From Sphingobium baderi (GTDB taxonomy: Bacteria; Pseudomonadota; Alphaproteobacteria; Sphingomonadales; Sphingomonadaceae): DNA of 64,000 nucleotides. Position numbers and translations under genes: made by a program. The stretch spans positions 558,001 to 622,000 of the forward strand of contig NZ_CP013264.1 of the NCBI RefSeq assembly GCF_001456115.1, written 5' to 3'. The notes beneath the pieces are model-generated. The model saw only the letters and a program-made list of their open reading frames with translations. It ran no database searches and was not told the origin of the DNA. The stretch's first letter is position 1; each line of letters starts with the position of its first letter. Positions 1 to 9,123 of the stretch are shown piece by piece.

Positions 1-68
1 ATGTCCTGCCGCAGCGCCAGCCCCGCGAACAGGAAGATAAAGCTCAATATCCAGCCGATCAGCGCCAC
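1..68 (-). CDS. N-terminus of a small membrane protein (partial)
   Basis: A reading frame enters from position 68 and runs off the left edge. From a GTG preceded by a purine-rich AAGGGGG stretch it reads MALIGWILSFIFLFAGLAL then RQD, a single strongly hydrophobic helix. Only 22 residues are visible, so no family can be named. It is transcribed away from the VOC gene at 127-552. The call rests on the hydrophobic composition and the plausible ribosome site only. Confidence 0.35.
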   Translation of the reverse strand, partial: MALIGWILSFIFLFAGLALRQD

Positions 69-126
69 CTGCGCTTGCCCCCTTGCCTTTGCGGGGTGAG
101 CCTAGCGGCGCGAGGTTGCCGAAGCC

Positions 127-552
127 TTAAGCCTCCACCCAGGGATCATAGCTGCCGAAGCTCCAGACATAGCCCTCCGGGTCGAGCGCGGTATAGCCGC
201 GCCCCGGATAGCCCTCATTATCCTGCGGTTCCTGCACCACGACCGCACCGGCATTGCGGGCGTGGAGGCAATGGGCGTCAGGATCGGGCACCACGACATA
301 GACACAGCCCGTCACGCCGCCCAGATCGCGCGCCGTCGACCATGTGTAGAGTGATTCGTTTTCCATGTCCTTGACACTGCCCAGCATCACCATGCCCCTG
401 TTCAGAACCAGTTGCGCGTGATGGATAATGGCCGGATCGTCGGCATCTTCATAAACGGCGTGACGCTCGAAACCGAAGGCGTCGCACAGAAAGTCGATGG
501 CCGCGGGCGCAGCGGCATAGCGCAGGCACGGGATGACGGGTGAACCGGGCAT
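127..552 (-). CDS. VOC (glyoxalase/bleomycin-resistance-like) family protein
   Basis: This 141-residue protein has the vicinal oxygen chelate fold pattern of the PhnB/YdcJ-like subgroup. The N-terminal part reads PVIPCLRYAAAPAAIDFL followed by a CDAFGFE helix, a histidine pair (IIHHAQL) suits metal binding, and the C-terminal part ends DPEGYVWSFGSYDPW. The ATG at 552 was chosen because GAGGAGG lies 5 bases upstream, although an in-frame start exists 33 bases further out. Members of this group are dioxygenases, isomerases or antibiotic-binding proteins, so the substrate is not predictable. It stands alone, divergent from hisN. Confidence 0.8.
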   Translation of the reverse strand: MPGSPVIPCLRYAAAPAAIDFLCDAFGFERHAVYEDADDPAIIHHAQLVLNRGMVMLGSVKDMENESLYTWSTARDLGGVTGCVYVVVPDPDAHCLHARNAGAVVVQEPQDNEGYPGRGYTALDPEGYVWSFGSYDPWVEA

Positions 553-626
553 CTTGCCCTCCTCTGGCAGGACTCGGGATTGCATCAGCCTAGCGCGAAG
601 CCCGCTTTGCCGCTAGGCGGGAACGC

Positions 627-1412
627 ATGACGACCCGCGATGACCTGACCCTTGCCCACCGCCTTGCCGATGCCGCCGGCGAAGCCATCCGCCCCTTCTT
701 CCGCGCGCGCTTCGATCTGGAGTTCAAGTCGGACAGGTCGCCGGTGACGGAAGCCGACAAGGCCGCCGAAGCCGCCATCCGCGCGATATTGGAAAAGGAA
801 CGTCCCAGTGACGGCATCATCGGCGAGGAATATGGCGCGACGCGGGAGGATGCGGAGCGGGTGTGGGTGCTCGATCCCATTGACGGGACACGCAGCTTCG
901 TCGCGGGGCGGCCGATCTTCGGCACGCTGATCGCGCTGACGCAAGCGGGGTGGCCGACCGTCGGCATCATCGACCAGCCCATCGCGAAGGAACGCTGGGC
1001 CGGGATGGCGGGACAGCCGACGACCTTCAACGGCAAGGCCGTCAGGACGCGCGCCTGCCGGTCGCTGGAGGAAGCCATCGTCGCCAGCACCGGACCGCAA
1101 TATTTTCCCGGCTGCACAGGCGAACATTTCTCGCGCCTCGCCGGGCAATGCCGCGACACGGTGTGGGGCGGCGACTGCTATAATTACGGCCTTGTCGCGT
1201 CAGGCCATGTCGACATCGTGGTCGAGGCGGGCCTCAAGCTGCATGACATCGCCGCGCTCGTCCCGGTGGTGGAGGGGGCGGGCGGCCGCATGTGCGACTG
1301 GGCCGGGGAACCCATCGACGCACAGAGCGACGGGCGCGTGATCGCGGTGGGCGACCCCGCTCGCGTCGACGACATCATCGAAGCCCTCGCCCAGGGGCAT
1401 GAAGGCCATTAG
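627..1412 (+). CDS. hisN: Histidinol-phosphatase, inositol monophosphatase family
   Basis: The 261-residue protein belongs to the Mg2+-dependent, lithium-sensitive IMPase superfamily. The metal-binding motifs GEEYG (residues 66-70) and DPIDGT (83-88) are intact, as is the late motif ending [16 protein letters not shown] near residue 205. In alphaproteobacteria this IMPase subgroup (HisN) dephosphorylates L-histidinol phosphate, the penultimate step of histidine synthesis. The assignment over inositol-1-phosphatase follows from family resemblance (DPIDGTRSF, the short form). Its 3' end overlaps the convergent macro-domain gene by 4 bases. Confidence 0.82.
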   Translation: MTTRDDLTLAHRLADAAGEAIRPFFRARFDLEFKSDRSPVTEADKAAEAAIRAILEKERPSDGIIGEEYGATREDAERVWVLDPIDGTRSFVAGRPIFGTLIALTQAGWPTVGIIDQPIAKERWAGMAGQPTTFNGKAVRTRACRSLEEAIVASTGPQYFPGCTGEHFSRLAGQCRDTVWGGDCYNYGLVASGHVDIVVEAGLKLHDIAALVPVVEGAGGRMCDWAGEPIDAQSDGRVIAVGDPARVDDIIEALAQGHEGH

Positions 1413-1981
1413 GCCCATCCATCGCAGCCTTCCGTCGCGTCCTGCACGGCTGCGTCGAACAGCGCCGCCATCGGATCGTCAAAACAGACGAACAGGATAT
1501 GCCGGAAGGAATCGGGCGTCGCGCGGAGTTCTTCATGCACCGTCCGAGCGGCGATCTGCGCGGCCACGCTGCCGGGAAACCCATGGGCGCCCGTGGAAAT
1601 CGCCGGAAAGGCGAGCGAATGCAGCCCATTTTCCCGCGCCAGGTGAAAGACCGCGCGATAGCAGGATGCGAGCAGGCGCGCTTCATCCCGATCCCCGCCC
1701 TGCCACACCGGGCCGACGGTATGGATCACATGGCGCGCGGGCAGGCGATAGCCGCCGGTGATCCGCGCCTCGCCGGTCGGGCATTCGCCCAGCGTGCGGC
1801 ATTCGGCCAGCAGGTCCGGCCCCGCGGCGCGATGGATCGCGCCATCCACGCCGCCTCCGCCCTGCAAGGTGCCGTTCGCCGCGTTGACGATGGCGTCCAC
1901 TTCGCAGCGGGTGATGTCGCCGGTCAGCACGCTCCAGCGCGCCCGGCCGACCGCATGATCGTGGATAGTCTGCGCCGACAT
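1409..1981 (-). CDS. Macro-domain protein, probable O-acetyl-ADP-ribose deacetylase
   Basis: The 190-residue protein has the macro-domain signatures. [20 protein letters not shown] (about residues 29-48) forms the ADP-ribose pocket and STGAHGFP forms the phosphate loop. By family (YmdB/MacroD-like) it hydrolyses O-acetyl-ADP-ribose or mono-ADP-ribose esters. The start at 1981 has AAGGAG 8 bases upstream. An open frame continues to 2029, but that extension is arginine-rich and lacks a ribosome site. It converges with hisN with a 4-base overlap, so the two 3' ends share sequence. Confidence 0.88.
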   Translation of the reverse strand: MSAQTIHDHAVGRARWSVLTGDITRCEVDAIVNAANGTLQGGGGVDGAIHRAAGPDLLAECRTLGECPTGEARITGGYRLPARHVIHTVGPVWQGGDRDEARLLASCYRAVFHLARENGLHSLAFPAISTGAHGFPGSVAAQIAARTVHEELRATPDSFRHILFVCFDDPMAALFDAAVQDATEGCDGWA

Positions 1982-2158
1982 CCGCCTGCTCCTTATCCAG
2001 CGGCGCGGGCAGCGGGTCAGGCAAGACATTCCGAATCACTTGCTTTCCCGCCACCTTGTGACTATGGCGCGCCCTTCGCGATATTTAAGGAAGGACTGCC
2101 CGGCTAAAAAGGGCTGCCGTGGCCGTCCGAGATCGTCGCGCTGAAAAAGGAGACGAAA

Positions 2159-2362
2159 ATGCCCAAGCTCAAGACCAAGAGCGGTGTGAAGAAGCGCTTC
2201 AAGTTCACCGCTTCCGGCAAGGTCAAGCACGGCGTCGCTGGCAAGCGTCACCGCCTGATCAGCCACAATGCGAAATATATCCGCCAGAATCGTGGCACGT
2301 CGGTCCTGTCCGATGCCGACGTGGCTCATGTGCGCCTCTGGGCGCCCTACGGCCTGAAGTAA
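2159..2362 (+). CDS. rpmI: 50S ribosomal protein L35
   Basis: The 67-residue, lysine/arginine-rich protein begins [15 protein letters not shown] and contains the L35 stretch [16 protein letters not shown]. It is a component of the large ribosomal subunit. The start has AAAGGAGA upstream. rplT follows after 13 bases, the usual pairing, so both are probably one transcript. infC, which commonly precedes rpmI, is not in this window. The upstream gap (1982-2158) must hold the promoter, but no confident promoter hexamers were identified. Confidence 0.98.
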   Translation: MPKLKTKSGVKKRFKFTASGKVKHGVAGKRHRLISHNAKYIRQNRGTSVLSDADVAHVRLWAPYGLK

Positions 2363-2375
2363 GGAGTAGAGGCAC

Positions 2376-2738
2376 ATGGCACGCGTAAAACGTGGCACGA
2401 CCACCAAGGCGAAGCATAAGAGGATTCTGCAACAGGCGAAGGGCTATTATGGCCGTCGCAAGAACACGATCCGCATCGCCCGTCAGGCCGTCGAAAAGGC
2501 CGGGCAGTACGCCTATCGCGACCGCAAGGTGAAGAAGCGGACCTTCCGTGGCCTGTGGATCCAGCGCATCAACGCCGGTGTTCGCGCGGAAGGCCTGACC
2601 TATTCGCAGTTCATGCACGGCCTGAAGCTGGCCGGCGTGGAGCTGGACCGCAAGGTTCTGGCCGACATCGCGATGCACGAAGGCGAGGCGTTCAGCGCCA
2701 TCATCGCCCAGGCGAAGGCTGCGCTGCCCGCGGCCTGA
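2376..2738 (+). CDS. rplT: 50S ribosomal protein L20
   Basis: The 120-residue basic protein starts [20 protein letters not shown] and carries the L20 core [20 protein letters not shown] and [18 protein letters not shown] segments. It binds 23S rRNA early in 50S assembly. In many bacteria L20 represses its own operon, but no leader pseudoknot was identified here. It is followed by a strong intrinsic terminator (2761-2797), which separates it from pheS/pheT, an operon partner in many other bacteria. Confidence 0.98.
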   Translation: MARVKRGTTTKAKHKRILQQAKGYYGRRKNTIRIARQAVEKAGQYAYRDRKVKKRTFRGLWIQRINAGVRAEGLTYSQFMHGLKLAGVELDRKVLADIAMHEGEAFSAIIAQAKAALPAA

Positions 2739-2760
2739 ACCAGTCGATCATCCGATCGCA

Positions 2761-2797
2761 AAAAGGGCGCCGGGGCAGAAGCTTCCGGCGCCCTTTT
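2761..2797 (+). terminator. Rho-independent terminator after rpmI-rplT
   Basis: A perfect 13-base inverted repeat is present, with left arm AAAAGGGCGCCGG (2761-2773), an 11-base loop and right arm CCGGCGCCCTTTT (2785-2797). More T residues follow. It lies 22 bases after the rplT stop. Confidence 0.92.
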
Positions 2798-2958
2798 GTT
2801 TTGGGAAGGGCCGGAAGGGCGGGTTGCGGCCAGTTTCGGACATTTGCCGAAACATGAACATCCGTTCGCCCTGAGCAGGGCGGAGGAAAGCTGCCGTTCC
2901 GCTCCCCGCCCGAAACCGCGATCCGCCACCTGCTTTCTGCCTTTGAGAGGACCAGTCC

Positions 2959-3579
2959 ATGTCGCTTCATCTCTGGTGGCTGTATGTTACGGCGGTTTTC
3001 CTGATCTCGGCCACGCCGGGCCCGAACATGCTGCATGTGATGACGCAGAGTATTCATCACGGACCGCAGCGCGCGGTTGCCACCATGATGGGCCTGATGA
3101 GCGCGGTGCTGCTGTGCCTGACCGCATCGGCATTGGGACTGGGGGCCTTGCTCAAGGCGTCGCCACGCCTGTTCGACATGTTGCGTTATGCCGGGGTCGC
3201 CTATCTGCTGTGGCTGGGGGTCAAGGCGTGGCGCGCGCCGGTGGGAACGGCGGACGGTCATGCGCCCAGGGCGGGCCGGTCCGGGCGAGCGCTGTTCGCG
3301 AGCGGACTGCTGACGGGCCTTTCCAATCCCAAGCTCATCATCTTCGCCGCCGCGCTCTTTCCCCAGTTCATCGACATGGACCGGCCGTTCTGGACGCAGC
3401 TTGCGATCCTGATCGCCAGTTTCGTCGCCATCGAAAGCTTCTGGTATGCGGCCTATGCGCTGGGCGGGATGCGCCTTGCGCGCTGGCTTGCGCCCGCGAA
3501 CCGGCAGCGGCTGTTCAACCGGGCGACGGGTGCATTGTTCATCGGCTTTGGGGGCGCATTGCTGGGCACGCGCGCCTGA
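2959..3579 (+). CDS. LysE/RhtB-family amino-acid or metabolite exporter
   Basis: The 206-residue integral membrane protein has about six hydrophobic helices. It shows the LysE/RhtB signature near its N-terminus (FLISATPGPNMLHVMTQSI, residues 14-32) and GLLTGLSNPKLIIFAAALFP in the middle. The family exports amino acids such as homoserine, threonine, lysine or leucine by proton exchange. Substrate cannot be assigned. The start has GAGAGGA upstream. It sits alone between the rplT terminator and pheS in the same direction, an unusual position because pheS often directly follows rplT. Confidence 0.88.
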   Translation: MSLHLWWLYVTAVFLISATPGPNMLHVMTQSIHHGPQRAVATMMGLMSAVLLCLTASALGLGALLKASPRLFDMLRYAGVAYLLWLGVKAWRAPVGTADGHAPRAGRSGRALFASGLLTGLSNPKLIIFAAALFPQFIDMDRPFWTQLAILIASFVAIESFWYAAYALGGMRLARWLAPANRQRLFNRATGALFIGFGGALLGTRA

Positions 3580-3647
3580 CCCTTTTCTTGGCGCGCGCGC
3601 CCCGCTAAGGCGCGGGCACGTTCAGCCACATGGGCTATGGGAAGATC

Positions 3648-4739
3648 ATGACCGAAATCAGCGCACTCAAAGCGGGCCTGCTGGCCGATATCGACAATGC
3701 CGACACGCTGGAAGCCGTCGAGGCGCTGCGTGTCGGCGCCATGGGCAAGAATGGCGTGGTGACAGGCCTGCTCAAGACGCTGGGTTCCATGTCGCCGGAG
3801 GAACGGCTGGAAAAAGGCCCCCCGATCCAGGATCTGCGCGAATCCGTGACCGCCGCCTTGGCCGAGAAGAAAGCGGCGCTGGAGCAGGCGGCGCTCGACG
3901 CGCGGCTGGCGTCGGAGCGGATCGACATGACCCTGCCCGCCGACATCGGGCCGCAGGGGTCGGTGCATCCCGTATCGCAGGTGATGGACGAACTGGCGGA
4001 GATTTTCGCGGACCTCGGCTTTTCCGTCGCGACCGGGCCGGAGATCGAGGACGACTGGCATAATTTCACCGCGCTCAACATTCCCGAGACGCATCCGGCG
4101 CGGGCGATGCACGACACTTTCTATTTCCCTGATGCGCCCGACGGGACGAAGATGCTGCTTCGCACCCACACATCCCCGGTGCAGATCCGCACGATGACGG
4201 CCACGCCGCCGCCGATCCGCATCATCGCGCCGGGCCGCGTCTATCGATCCGACAGCGACGCGACGCACACGCCGATGTTCCACCAGATCGAAGGGCTGGT
4301 GATCGACAAGGGCATCACGCTGGGCCACCTCAAATGGACGCTGGAAACGTTCCTCAAGGCATTCTTCGAGCGCGAGGATATCGTGCTGCGCCTGCGCCCC
4401 AGCTATTTCCCCTTCACCGAACCGTCGGTGGAGGTCGATGTCGGCTATACGCTGGCCAACGGCCAACGGGTGATCGGCGGCGACGGCGATGCGCCGGACG
4501 GCGGCTGGCTGGAAGTGCTGGGCAGCGGCATGGTCAACCGCCGCGTGATCGAAGCCTGCGGACTTGACCCCGATGAATGGCAGGGCTTCGCCTTCGGCAC
4601 CGGCGTCGACCGGCTGGCGATGCTCAAATATGGGATGAACGACTTGCGCGCTTTCTTCGACGGCGATCTGCGCTGGCTGCGGCATTATGGATTTTCCGCG
4701 CTGGATGTTCCCACGCTCAGCGGAGGAGTCGGCGCATGA
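3648..4739 (+). CDS. pheS: Phenylalanyl-tRNA synthetase alpha subunit
   Basis: The 363-residue catalytic subunit has an N-terminal coiled-coil (about 1-90) and a class II core. Motif 2 lies around residues 197-218 ([20 protein letters not shown]) and motif 3 is near 318-335 ([18 protein letters not shown]). The start at 3648 (MTEISALK) has GGGAAG 6 bases upstream, which is better than an ATG 18 bases earlier. Its TGA overlaps the ATG of pheT (ATGA), giving translational coupling of the two subunits of the heterotetramer. Confidence 0.97.
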   Translation: MTEISALKAGLLADIDNADTLEAVEALRVGAMGKNGVVTGLLKTLGSMSPEERLEKGPPIQDLRESVTAALAEKKAALEQAALDARLASERIDMTLPADIGPQGSVHPVSQVMDELAEIFADLGFSVATGPEIEDDWHNFTALNIPETHPARAMHDTFYFPDAPDGTKMLLRTHTSPVQIRTMTATPPPIRIIAPGRVYRSDSDATHTPMFHQIEGLVIDKGITLGHLKWTLETFLKAFFEREDIVLRLRPSYFPFTEPSVEVDVGYTLANGQRVIGGDGDAPDGGWLEVLGSGMVNRRVIEACGLDPDEWQGFAFGTGVDRLAMLKYGMNDLRAFFDGDLRWLRHYGFSALDVPTLSGGVGA

Positions 4740-7126
4740 AGTTCACCCTTTCCTGGCTCAAGACGCATCTGGATACCGATGCGGACCTGTCCGCCATACT
4801 CAAGACGCTGAACGACATCGGCCTTGAGGTCGAAGATGTGGAAAACCCGGCGGAAAAGCTTGGCGCGTTCCGCATCGCGAAGGTGCTGACCGCAGAGCGC
4901 CATCCGCAGGCCGACAAGTTGCAGGTGCTGACCGTCGATCAGGGCGACGGGCACCCCTTGCAGGTGGTCTGCGGCGCGCCCAATGCGCGGGCCGGGCTGG
5001 TCGGCGTGTTCGGCGTCGAAGGCGCGGTGGTGCCGGTCAATGGCATGGTGCTGAAAAAGACCGCCATTCGCGGGATCGAATCGAACGGCATGATGTGCTC
5101 CTTCCGCGAGCTGGAACTGGGCGAGGATCATGACGGCATCATCGAACTGGCCGAGGACGCGCCGGTGGGGCAGGTCTATGCCACATGGGCGGGGCTTGAT
5201 GACCCCGTGATCGACGTGAGCATCACGCCCAACCGGCAGGACTGCATGGGCGTGCGCGGGATTGCGCGCGATCTGGCGGCGGCGGGGCTGGGGACGATGA
5301 AGCCGCTCGCCATTCCGGTGGTCGAGGGTTCAGGGCCGGGGCCGGACGTGCGGACGGACGATGTCGAGGGCTGTCCCGCCTTCTTCGCGCGGACCGTTCG
5401 GGGCGTAGCCAACGGCCGGTCGCCCGAATGGATGGCGCGGCGGCTGAAAGCGGTGGGGCAAAAGCCCATCAGCACGCTGGTCGACATCACCAACTATGTG
5501 ATGATCGATCTGGGACGACCGCTGCACGTCTACGACATGGCGACGCTGAAAGGCGGACTTGTCGCGCGCAAGGGCAAGGCGGGCGAGGAAGTGCTGGCGC
5601 TCAACGGCAAGACCTATACGGTGGACGAGACGATGACGGTCATCGCCGACGATGCGGCGGTGCATGACATTGGCGGCATCATGGGGGGCGAACATTCGGG
5701 CGCCACCGACGCCACGACCGATGTGCTGATCGAATGCGCCTGGTTCACGCCGGAGCGGATCGCCGTCACCGGGCAGAAACTGGCGCTGACCTCAGACGCG
5801 CGCGGGCGGTTCGAGCGCGGGGTGGACCCGGCCTTCCTGGACGACGGCCTGTCGATCGCGACCGATCTGGTGGTGAAGCTGTGCGGCGGGACGCCCAGCG
5901 AACCGACCCGCGCTGGGACGCCGCCGCTGACGCCCCGCACGATCTCTTACGACCCGGCGCAATGCCTTGCGCTGGCGGGCGTCGATGTCGCCGCGGACGA
6001 GCAGCAGCGCATATTGGAAAGTCTTGGCTTCGGCGTGGCCGGAGAGGCGGGCGCGTGGACGATCACCGTGCCGACATGGCGGCGCGACGTGGACGGCTGG
6101 CCCGACATCGTCGAGGAAGTCGTGCGGATCGTAGGGCTGGACAAGGTGCCCTCCACGCCCCTGCCCCGCGCGCCGGGCGTGGCGCGGCCGACTGCGACCG
6201 CCGAACAGATGGTCGAGCGCCGCGTGCGCCGCACCGCCGCCGCACGGGGGCTGGCCGAAGCGATCAACTGGTCGTTCCTCTCCGAAAAGGAAGCCGCATC
6301 CGTGGGCGGCGGCGACTGGACGCTGGCCAACCCCATTTCCGAAGAGCTGAAGGTCATGCGGCCCTCTCTGCTGCCCGGCCTGCTGTCGGCCACGCGGCGC
6401 AACATGGATCGCGGCGCGACCTCCGTGCGGCTGTTCGAACTGGGACGGCGTTATTTCACCGGCCAGAAGGATGGAAGCTGGGAACGCGCCACCGTCGGCT
6501 TCGTGCTGGCGGGCGAAAAGACGCCCCGCGGCTGGCAGACGGGCAAGGCGCAGCCGTTCGGCGCGCATGACGCAAAGGCCGAGGTGACCGCCCTGCTCGC
6601 CGCCGCCGGCGCGCCGGTCGCGAACCTGCAAAGCTTCGGCGAAGCGTCGGGCGCCTATCATCCCGGCCAGTCGGGCACGTTGCGGCTTGGCCCCAAGACG
6701 GTGCTGGCCGAATATGGCGTGCTGCACCCCAGCCTTGCCAGGCTGTTCGGGCTGACTGGCACAGTCGTCGCGGGCGAGATCTTTCTCGACGCGATCCCGA
6801 CGAAGCGCAGGACGGGCTTCATGCGTGCCCCCTATGCGCCGCCCGCGCTGCAGGCGGTGAAGCGCGACTTCGCCTTCCTCGTCCCGCAGGCGCTGGAAGC
6901 CGACGCGCTGGTCCGCGCCGTGCGGGGCGCGGACAAGAAGGCCATTGTCGAGGCGCGGCTGTTCGATATGTTCGTCGGGCCGGGCGTGGAGGAAGGGCAC
7001 AAGTCGCTCGCCGTCGAAGTGACGTTGCAGCCGGGCGAAAAGAGCTTCTCTCAGGAAGAGCTGGACGCGATCAGCAGCGCAGTGGTGAAAGCGGCAGAGA
7101 AGCTGGGCGGGACGTTGCGGGGATAG
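4736..7126 (+). CDS. pheT: Phenylalanyl-tRNA synthetase beta subunit
   Basis: The 796-residue protein begins [19 protein letters not shown]. Domain order is typical. An EMAP-like tRNA-binding domain (about 40-150) is followed by the B3/B4 editing domain (about 210-390, with [19 protein letters not shown]). Then come B5 (about 400-475), a class II-like core, and a C-terminal anticodon-binding FDX-ACB domain (about 700-796, with [16 protein letters not shown]). It forms the alpha2-beta2 enzyme with PheS and edits mischarged Tyr-tRNA. The start is fixed by the ATGA overlap with pheS. Confidence 0.97.
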   Translation: MKFTLSWLKTHLDTDADLSAILKTLNDIGLEVEDVENPAEKLGAFRIAKVLTAERHPQADKLQVLTVDQGDGHPLQVVCGAPNARAGLVGVFGVEGAVVPVNGMVLKKTAIRGIESNGMMCSFRELELGEDHDGIIELAEDAPVGQVYATWAGLDDPVIDVSITPNRQDCMGVRGIARDLAAAGLGTMKPLAIPVVEGSGPGPDVRTDDVEGCPAFFARTVRGVANGRSPEWMARRLKAVGQKPISTLVDITNYVMIDLGRPLHVYDMATLKGGLVARKGKAGEEVLALNGKTYTVDETMTVIADDAAVHDIGGIMGGEHSGATDATTDVLIECAWFTPERIAVTGQKLALTSDARGRFERGVDPAFLDDGLSIATDLVVKLCGGTPSEPTRAGTPPLTPRTISYDPAQCLALAGVDVAADEQQRILESLGFGVAGEAGAWTITVPTWRRDVDGWPDIVEEVVRIVGLDKVPSTPLPRAPGVARPTATAEQMVERRVRRTAAARGLAEAINWSFLSEKEAASVGGGDWTLANPISEELKVMRPSLLPGLLSATRRNMDRGATSVRLFELGRRYFTGQKDGSWERATVGFVLAGEKTPRGWQTGKAQPFGAHDAKAEVTALLAAAGAPVANLQSFGEASGAYHPGQSGTLRLGPKTVLAEYGVLHPSLARLFGLTGTVVAGEIFLDAIPTKRRTGFMRAPYAPPALQAVKRDFAFLVPQALEADALVRAVRGADKKAIVEARLFDMFVGPGVEEGHKSLAVEVTLQPGEKSFSQEELDAISSAVVKAAEKLGGTLRG

Positions 7127-7539
7127 GGATGCATGCGCCTGTGACCCGGAGCATAGGCGGTTATGGTGCCTGCATCGCTGCGCTGGATGGCGGTTTGAGT
7201 GGGTTGAGGACATCGACTTCCTTCGGATCGAGCGTTCGCTCCCATGCCAACAAGACGGCGTCCGCCCATCCCCTTTCCTGAAAGGGCGCTCTGAGTGGCG
7301 GTGATGGTGGATTGCGGACTGTCCGCCATTCCCATCTTCGTTCGCCCTGAGCGAAGTCGAAGGGCGTAAGGGAGGCCCCTTCGCTTTGCTCAGCGGAAGG
7401 CCCTTCGACGCCCTGCGGCGTCGCTCAGGACAGGCTTCGACAGGCTCAGCCCGAACGGATGTGGGTGGTTGGCAAATAGCCGATAACAGCCATCGCAAGG
7501 CCGCAAGCCACCCAACCGCCAAGACAAGGGAGGAGCCGC
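7127..7539. repeat. Gene-free 413 bp with dispersed GC-rich repeats
   Basis: No convincing gene is present. Positions 7307-7355 match a second copy at 29237-29285 in 42 of 49 bases, and a weaker half copy lies at about 7182-7210. Positions 7336-7462 form nested inverted repeats. CGTTCGCCCTGAGC faces GCTCAGCCCGAACG, and GTCGAAGGGC faces GCCCTTCGAC. Such TTCGCCCTGAGCGAAG-type elements resemble the small dispersed palindromic repeats common in sphingomonad intergenic regions. They could act as a weak bidirectional transcription end between pheT and the convergent secreted-protein gene. Confidence 0.65.
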
Positions 7540-8073
7540 TTATTTGCGGTCCTTCTCCTCCTTGGGCGGGGGTGGGGGCACGGTTGCCGTGATCTTGCAT
7601 CCCTTCTCCACCGCCATGCCGCGCAGATAGCCGCGCCGCGCTATGCCCGCCGCCACCGCTGCTTCCAGCCGCCGTTCAGCGGGGGCCGCGCCACTGACTT
7701 CGCGGACCAGCCCGCGGAAGGGGATCAGCGTGTTGACGATGGTCCTACCCACCGCTTCGGCGATCTTCCCGGTGCGGTTTTCATTTTCCTGCCGGTCGGC
7801 GACGAAATCCGCTCCCAGCGCGCCATTCAGTTCGGTCATGTCCGCATTGAGCGCCTTGCAGGTGCGCGAGGCCGGGGGCGCATAGGGATATTCGACCGCC
7901 CTTTGCAGCACTTCGGGAATCTTGTCCTTGTCCAGACCGATGTCGCGCACTGGTTGGGTAGCGATCTGACCGGCCTTGTTCAGCGTGTCGTCCTTCTTTT
8001 CCGGCTTTTCCTGCGCGAAGGCAGGGACGGCCAGCGCAAGAAAAAGCGTAGCCGTTCCAATCATCTTCATCAT
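7540..8073 (-). CDS. Secreted protein of unknown function
   Basis: The 177-residue protein has a clear Sec signal peptide (MMKMIGTATLFLALAVPAFA, cleavage after AFA-Q). A charged, lysine-rich start of the mature part is followed by a segment with RAVEYPYAPPASRTCKALN and ITATVPPPPPKEEKDRK at the end. Two cysteines (ASRTC and EKGC) could form a disulphide. The start at 8073 has GGGAGA upstream. No family was recognised. It is probably periplasmic. It diverges from the aldose-1-epimerase gene. Confidence 0.75.
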   Translation of the reverse strand: MMKMIGTATLFLALAVPAFAQEKPEKKDDTLNKAGQIATQPVRDIGLDKDKIPEVLQRAVEYPYAPPASRTCKALNADMTELNGALGADFVADRQENENRTGKIAEAVGRTIVNTLIPFRGLVREVSGAAPAERRLEAAVAAGIARRGYLRGMAVEKGCKITATVPPPPPKEEKDRK

Positions 8074-8196
8074 GCATATCTCCCTGCCAAAAGAACAAAA
8101 GGACCGTCGAATAGGTTCCGTTTCGAAATGCTGCATCGCACCGGCAGACACGGGGACGTCCACCGGCTATGCAACCGGGCATAGCAGGAGAAGCCC

Positions 8197-9078
8197 ATGA
8201 CGGAACAGTTGGTTGGCATCGGTTCGGACAGGCTGCGCGCCGCCATCCACCCCCTGGGCGCGGAACTATGGTCGCTGACGGACGCGGAGGGACGCGCGCT
8301 GATGACGGATGCCGATCCGCGCTGGTGGACGGGCCGCGCGCCGCTGCTCTTTCCCTTTGTCGGGCGATCGCGGGGCGATGCCTGGCGGCTGGACGGGGAC
8401 GAATATCCCATGCCGCAGCACGGCTTTGCGCGGCACAGGGATTTTGCGCTGGTGGAACGGACGGAGGATGGCGCGACCTTCCGGCTGGAATCGGACGCGC
8501 AGACGCGGGCGGCCTATCCGTTCGATTTCCGGCTCGACATGGGATTTGCGGTGGAGGGCGCATCGCTCCGCATGACGGCGACGGTCACGAACCGGGGCGG
8601 GGCGGACATGCCCTTTTCCTTCGGCTATCATCCGGCCTTCGCCTGGCCCCTGCCCTATGGCGGCGGCGTCGAGGACCATCGCATCGTCTTCGAGAAAGCC
8701 GAACCCGCGCCAATCCGCAAGGTGGGGCATGAACCCGGCCTGATCGGGCGGGACGGCGTCGCCTCGCCGGTGAAGAGCGACACGCTCGCGCCGACCCATG
8801 CGATGTTCGAAGGGGACGCGCTGATCTGGGACCGGCTGGAAAGCCGCAGCCTGATCTGGGGCGTGCCGGGACGCAGGCGGTTGAAGATCGACTTTCCCGA
8901 CACGCCATGGCTGGGCCTGTGGCAAAAGCCGGGCGCGCATTATCTGTGCGTCGAACCGTGGGCGGGGATGGCCGATCCGGTCGGCTTTACCGGCGACGTG
9001 TGGGACAAGCCGGGGATCATGCGCCTTGCCCCCGGCGCATCGCGGCAGTTCCGGATGAACGTGACACTGGTGGATTGA
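8197..9078 (+). CDS. Aldose 1-epimerase family protein
   Basis: The 293-residue protein resembles the galactose-mutarotase-like beta-sandwich family, in the YeaD/LacX-like branch. It has PMPQHGFARHRDFAL (about 71-85) and a histidine in SFGYHPAFAWPLP (about 150), the two catalytic histidine regions. A late acidic/aromatic segment reads YLCVEPWAGMADP. Members interconvert alpha and beta sugar anomers. The LacX branch is often of unproven substrate. AGGAG lies upstream of the ATG. It is followed by prfC after 45 bases and may be co-transcribed. Confidence 0.85.
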   Translation: MTEQLVGIGSDRLRAAIHPLGAELWSLTDAEGRALMTDADPRWWTGRAPLLFPFVGRSRGDAWRLDGDEYPMPQHGFARHRDFALVERTEDGATFRLESDAQTRAAYPFDFRLDMGFAVEGASLRMTATVTNRGGADMPFSFGYHPAFAWPLPYGGGVEDHRIVFEKAEPAPIRKVGHEPGLIGRDGVASPVKSDTLAPTHAMFEGDALIWDRLESRSLIWGVPGRRRLKIDFPDTPWLGLWQKPGAHYLCVEPWAGMADPVGFTGDVWDKPGIMRLAPGASRQFRMNVTLVD

Positions 9079-9123
9079 GAGCGCGTCTGGCGCGGGCGGC
9101 AATTTTCGCTATAGGGGCAGCCC

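Noticed and set aside
2041..2090. Promoter TTGTGA and TATTTA before rpmI
   Set aside because: The spacing of 18-20 bases and weak hexamers are not convincing.
7386..7592. 68-codon open frame in the repeat-filled gap
   Set aside because: Translates repeat DNA and overlaps the end of the secreted-protein gene; no ribosome site.
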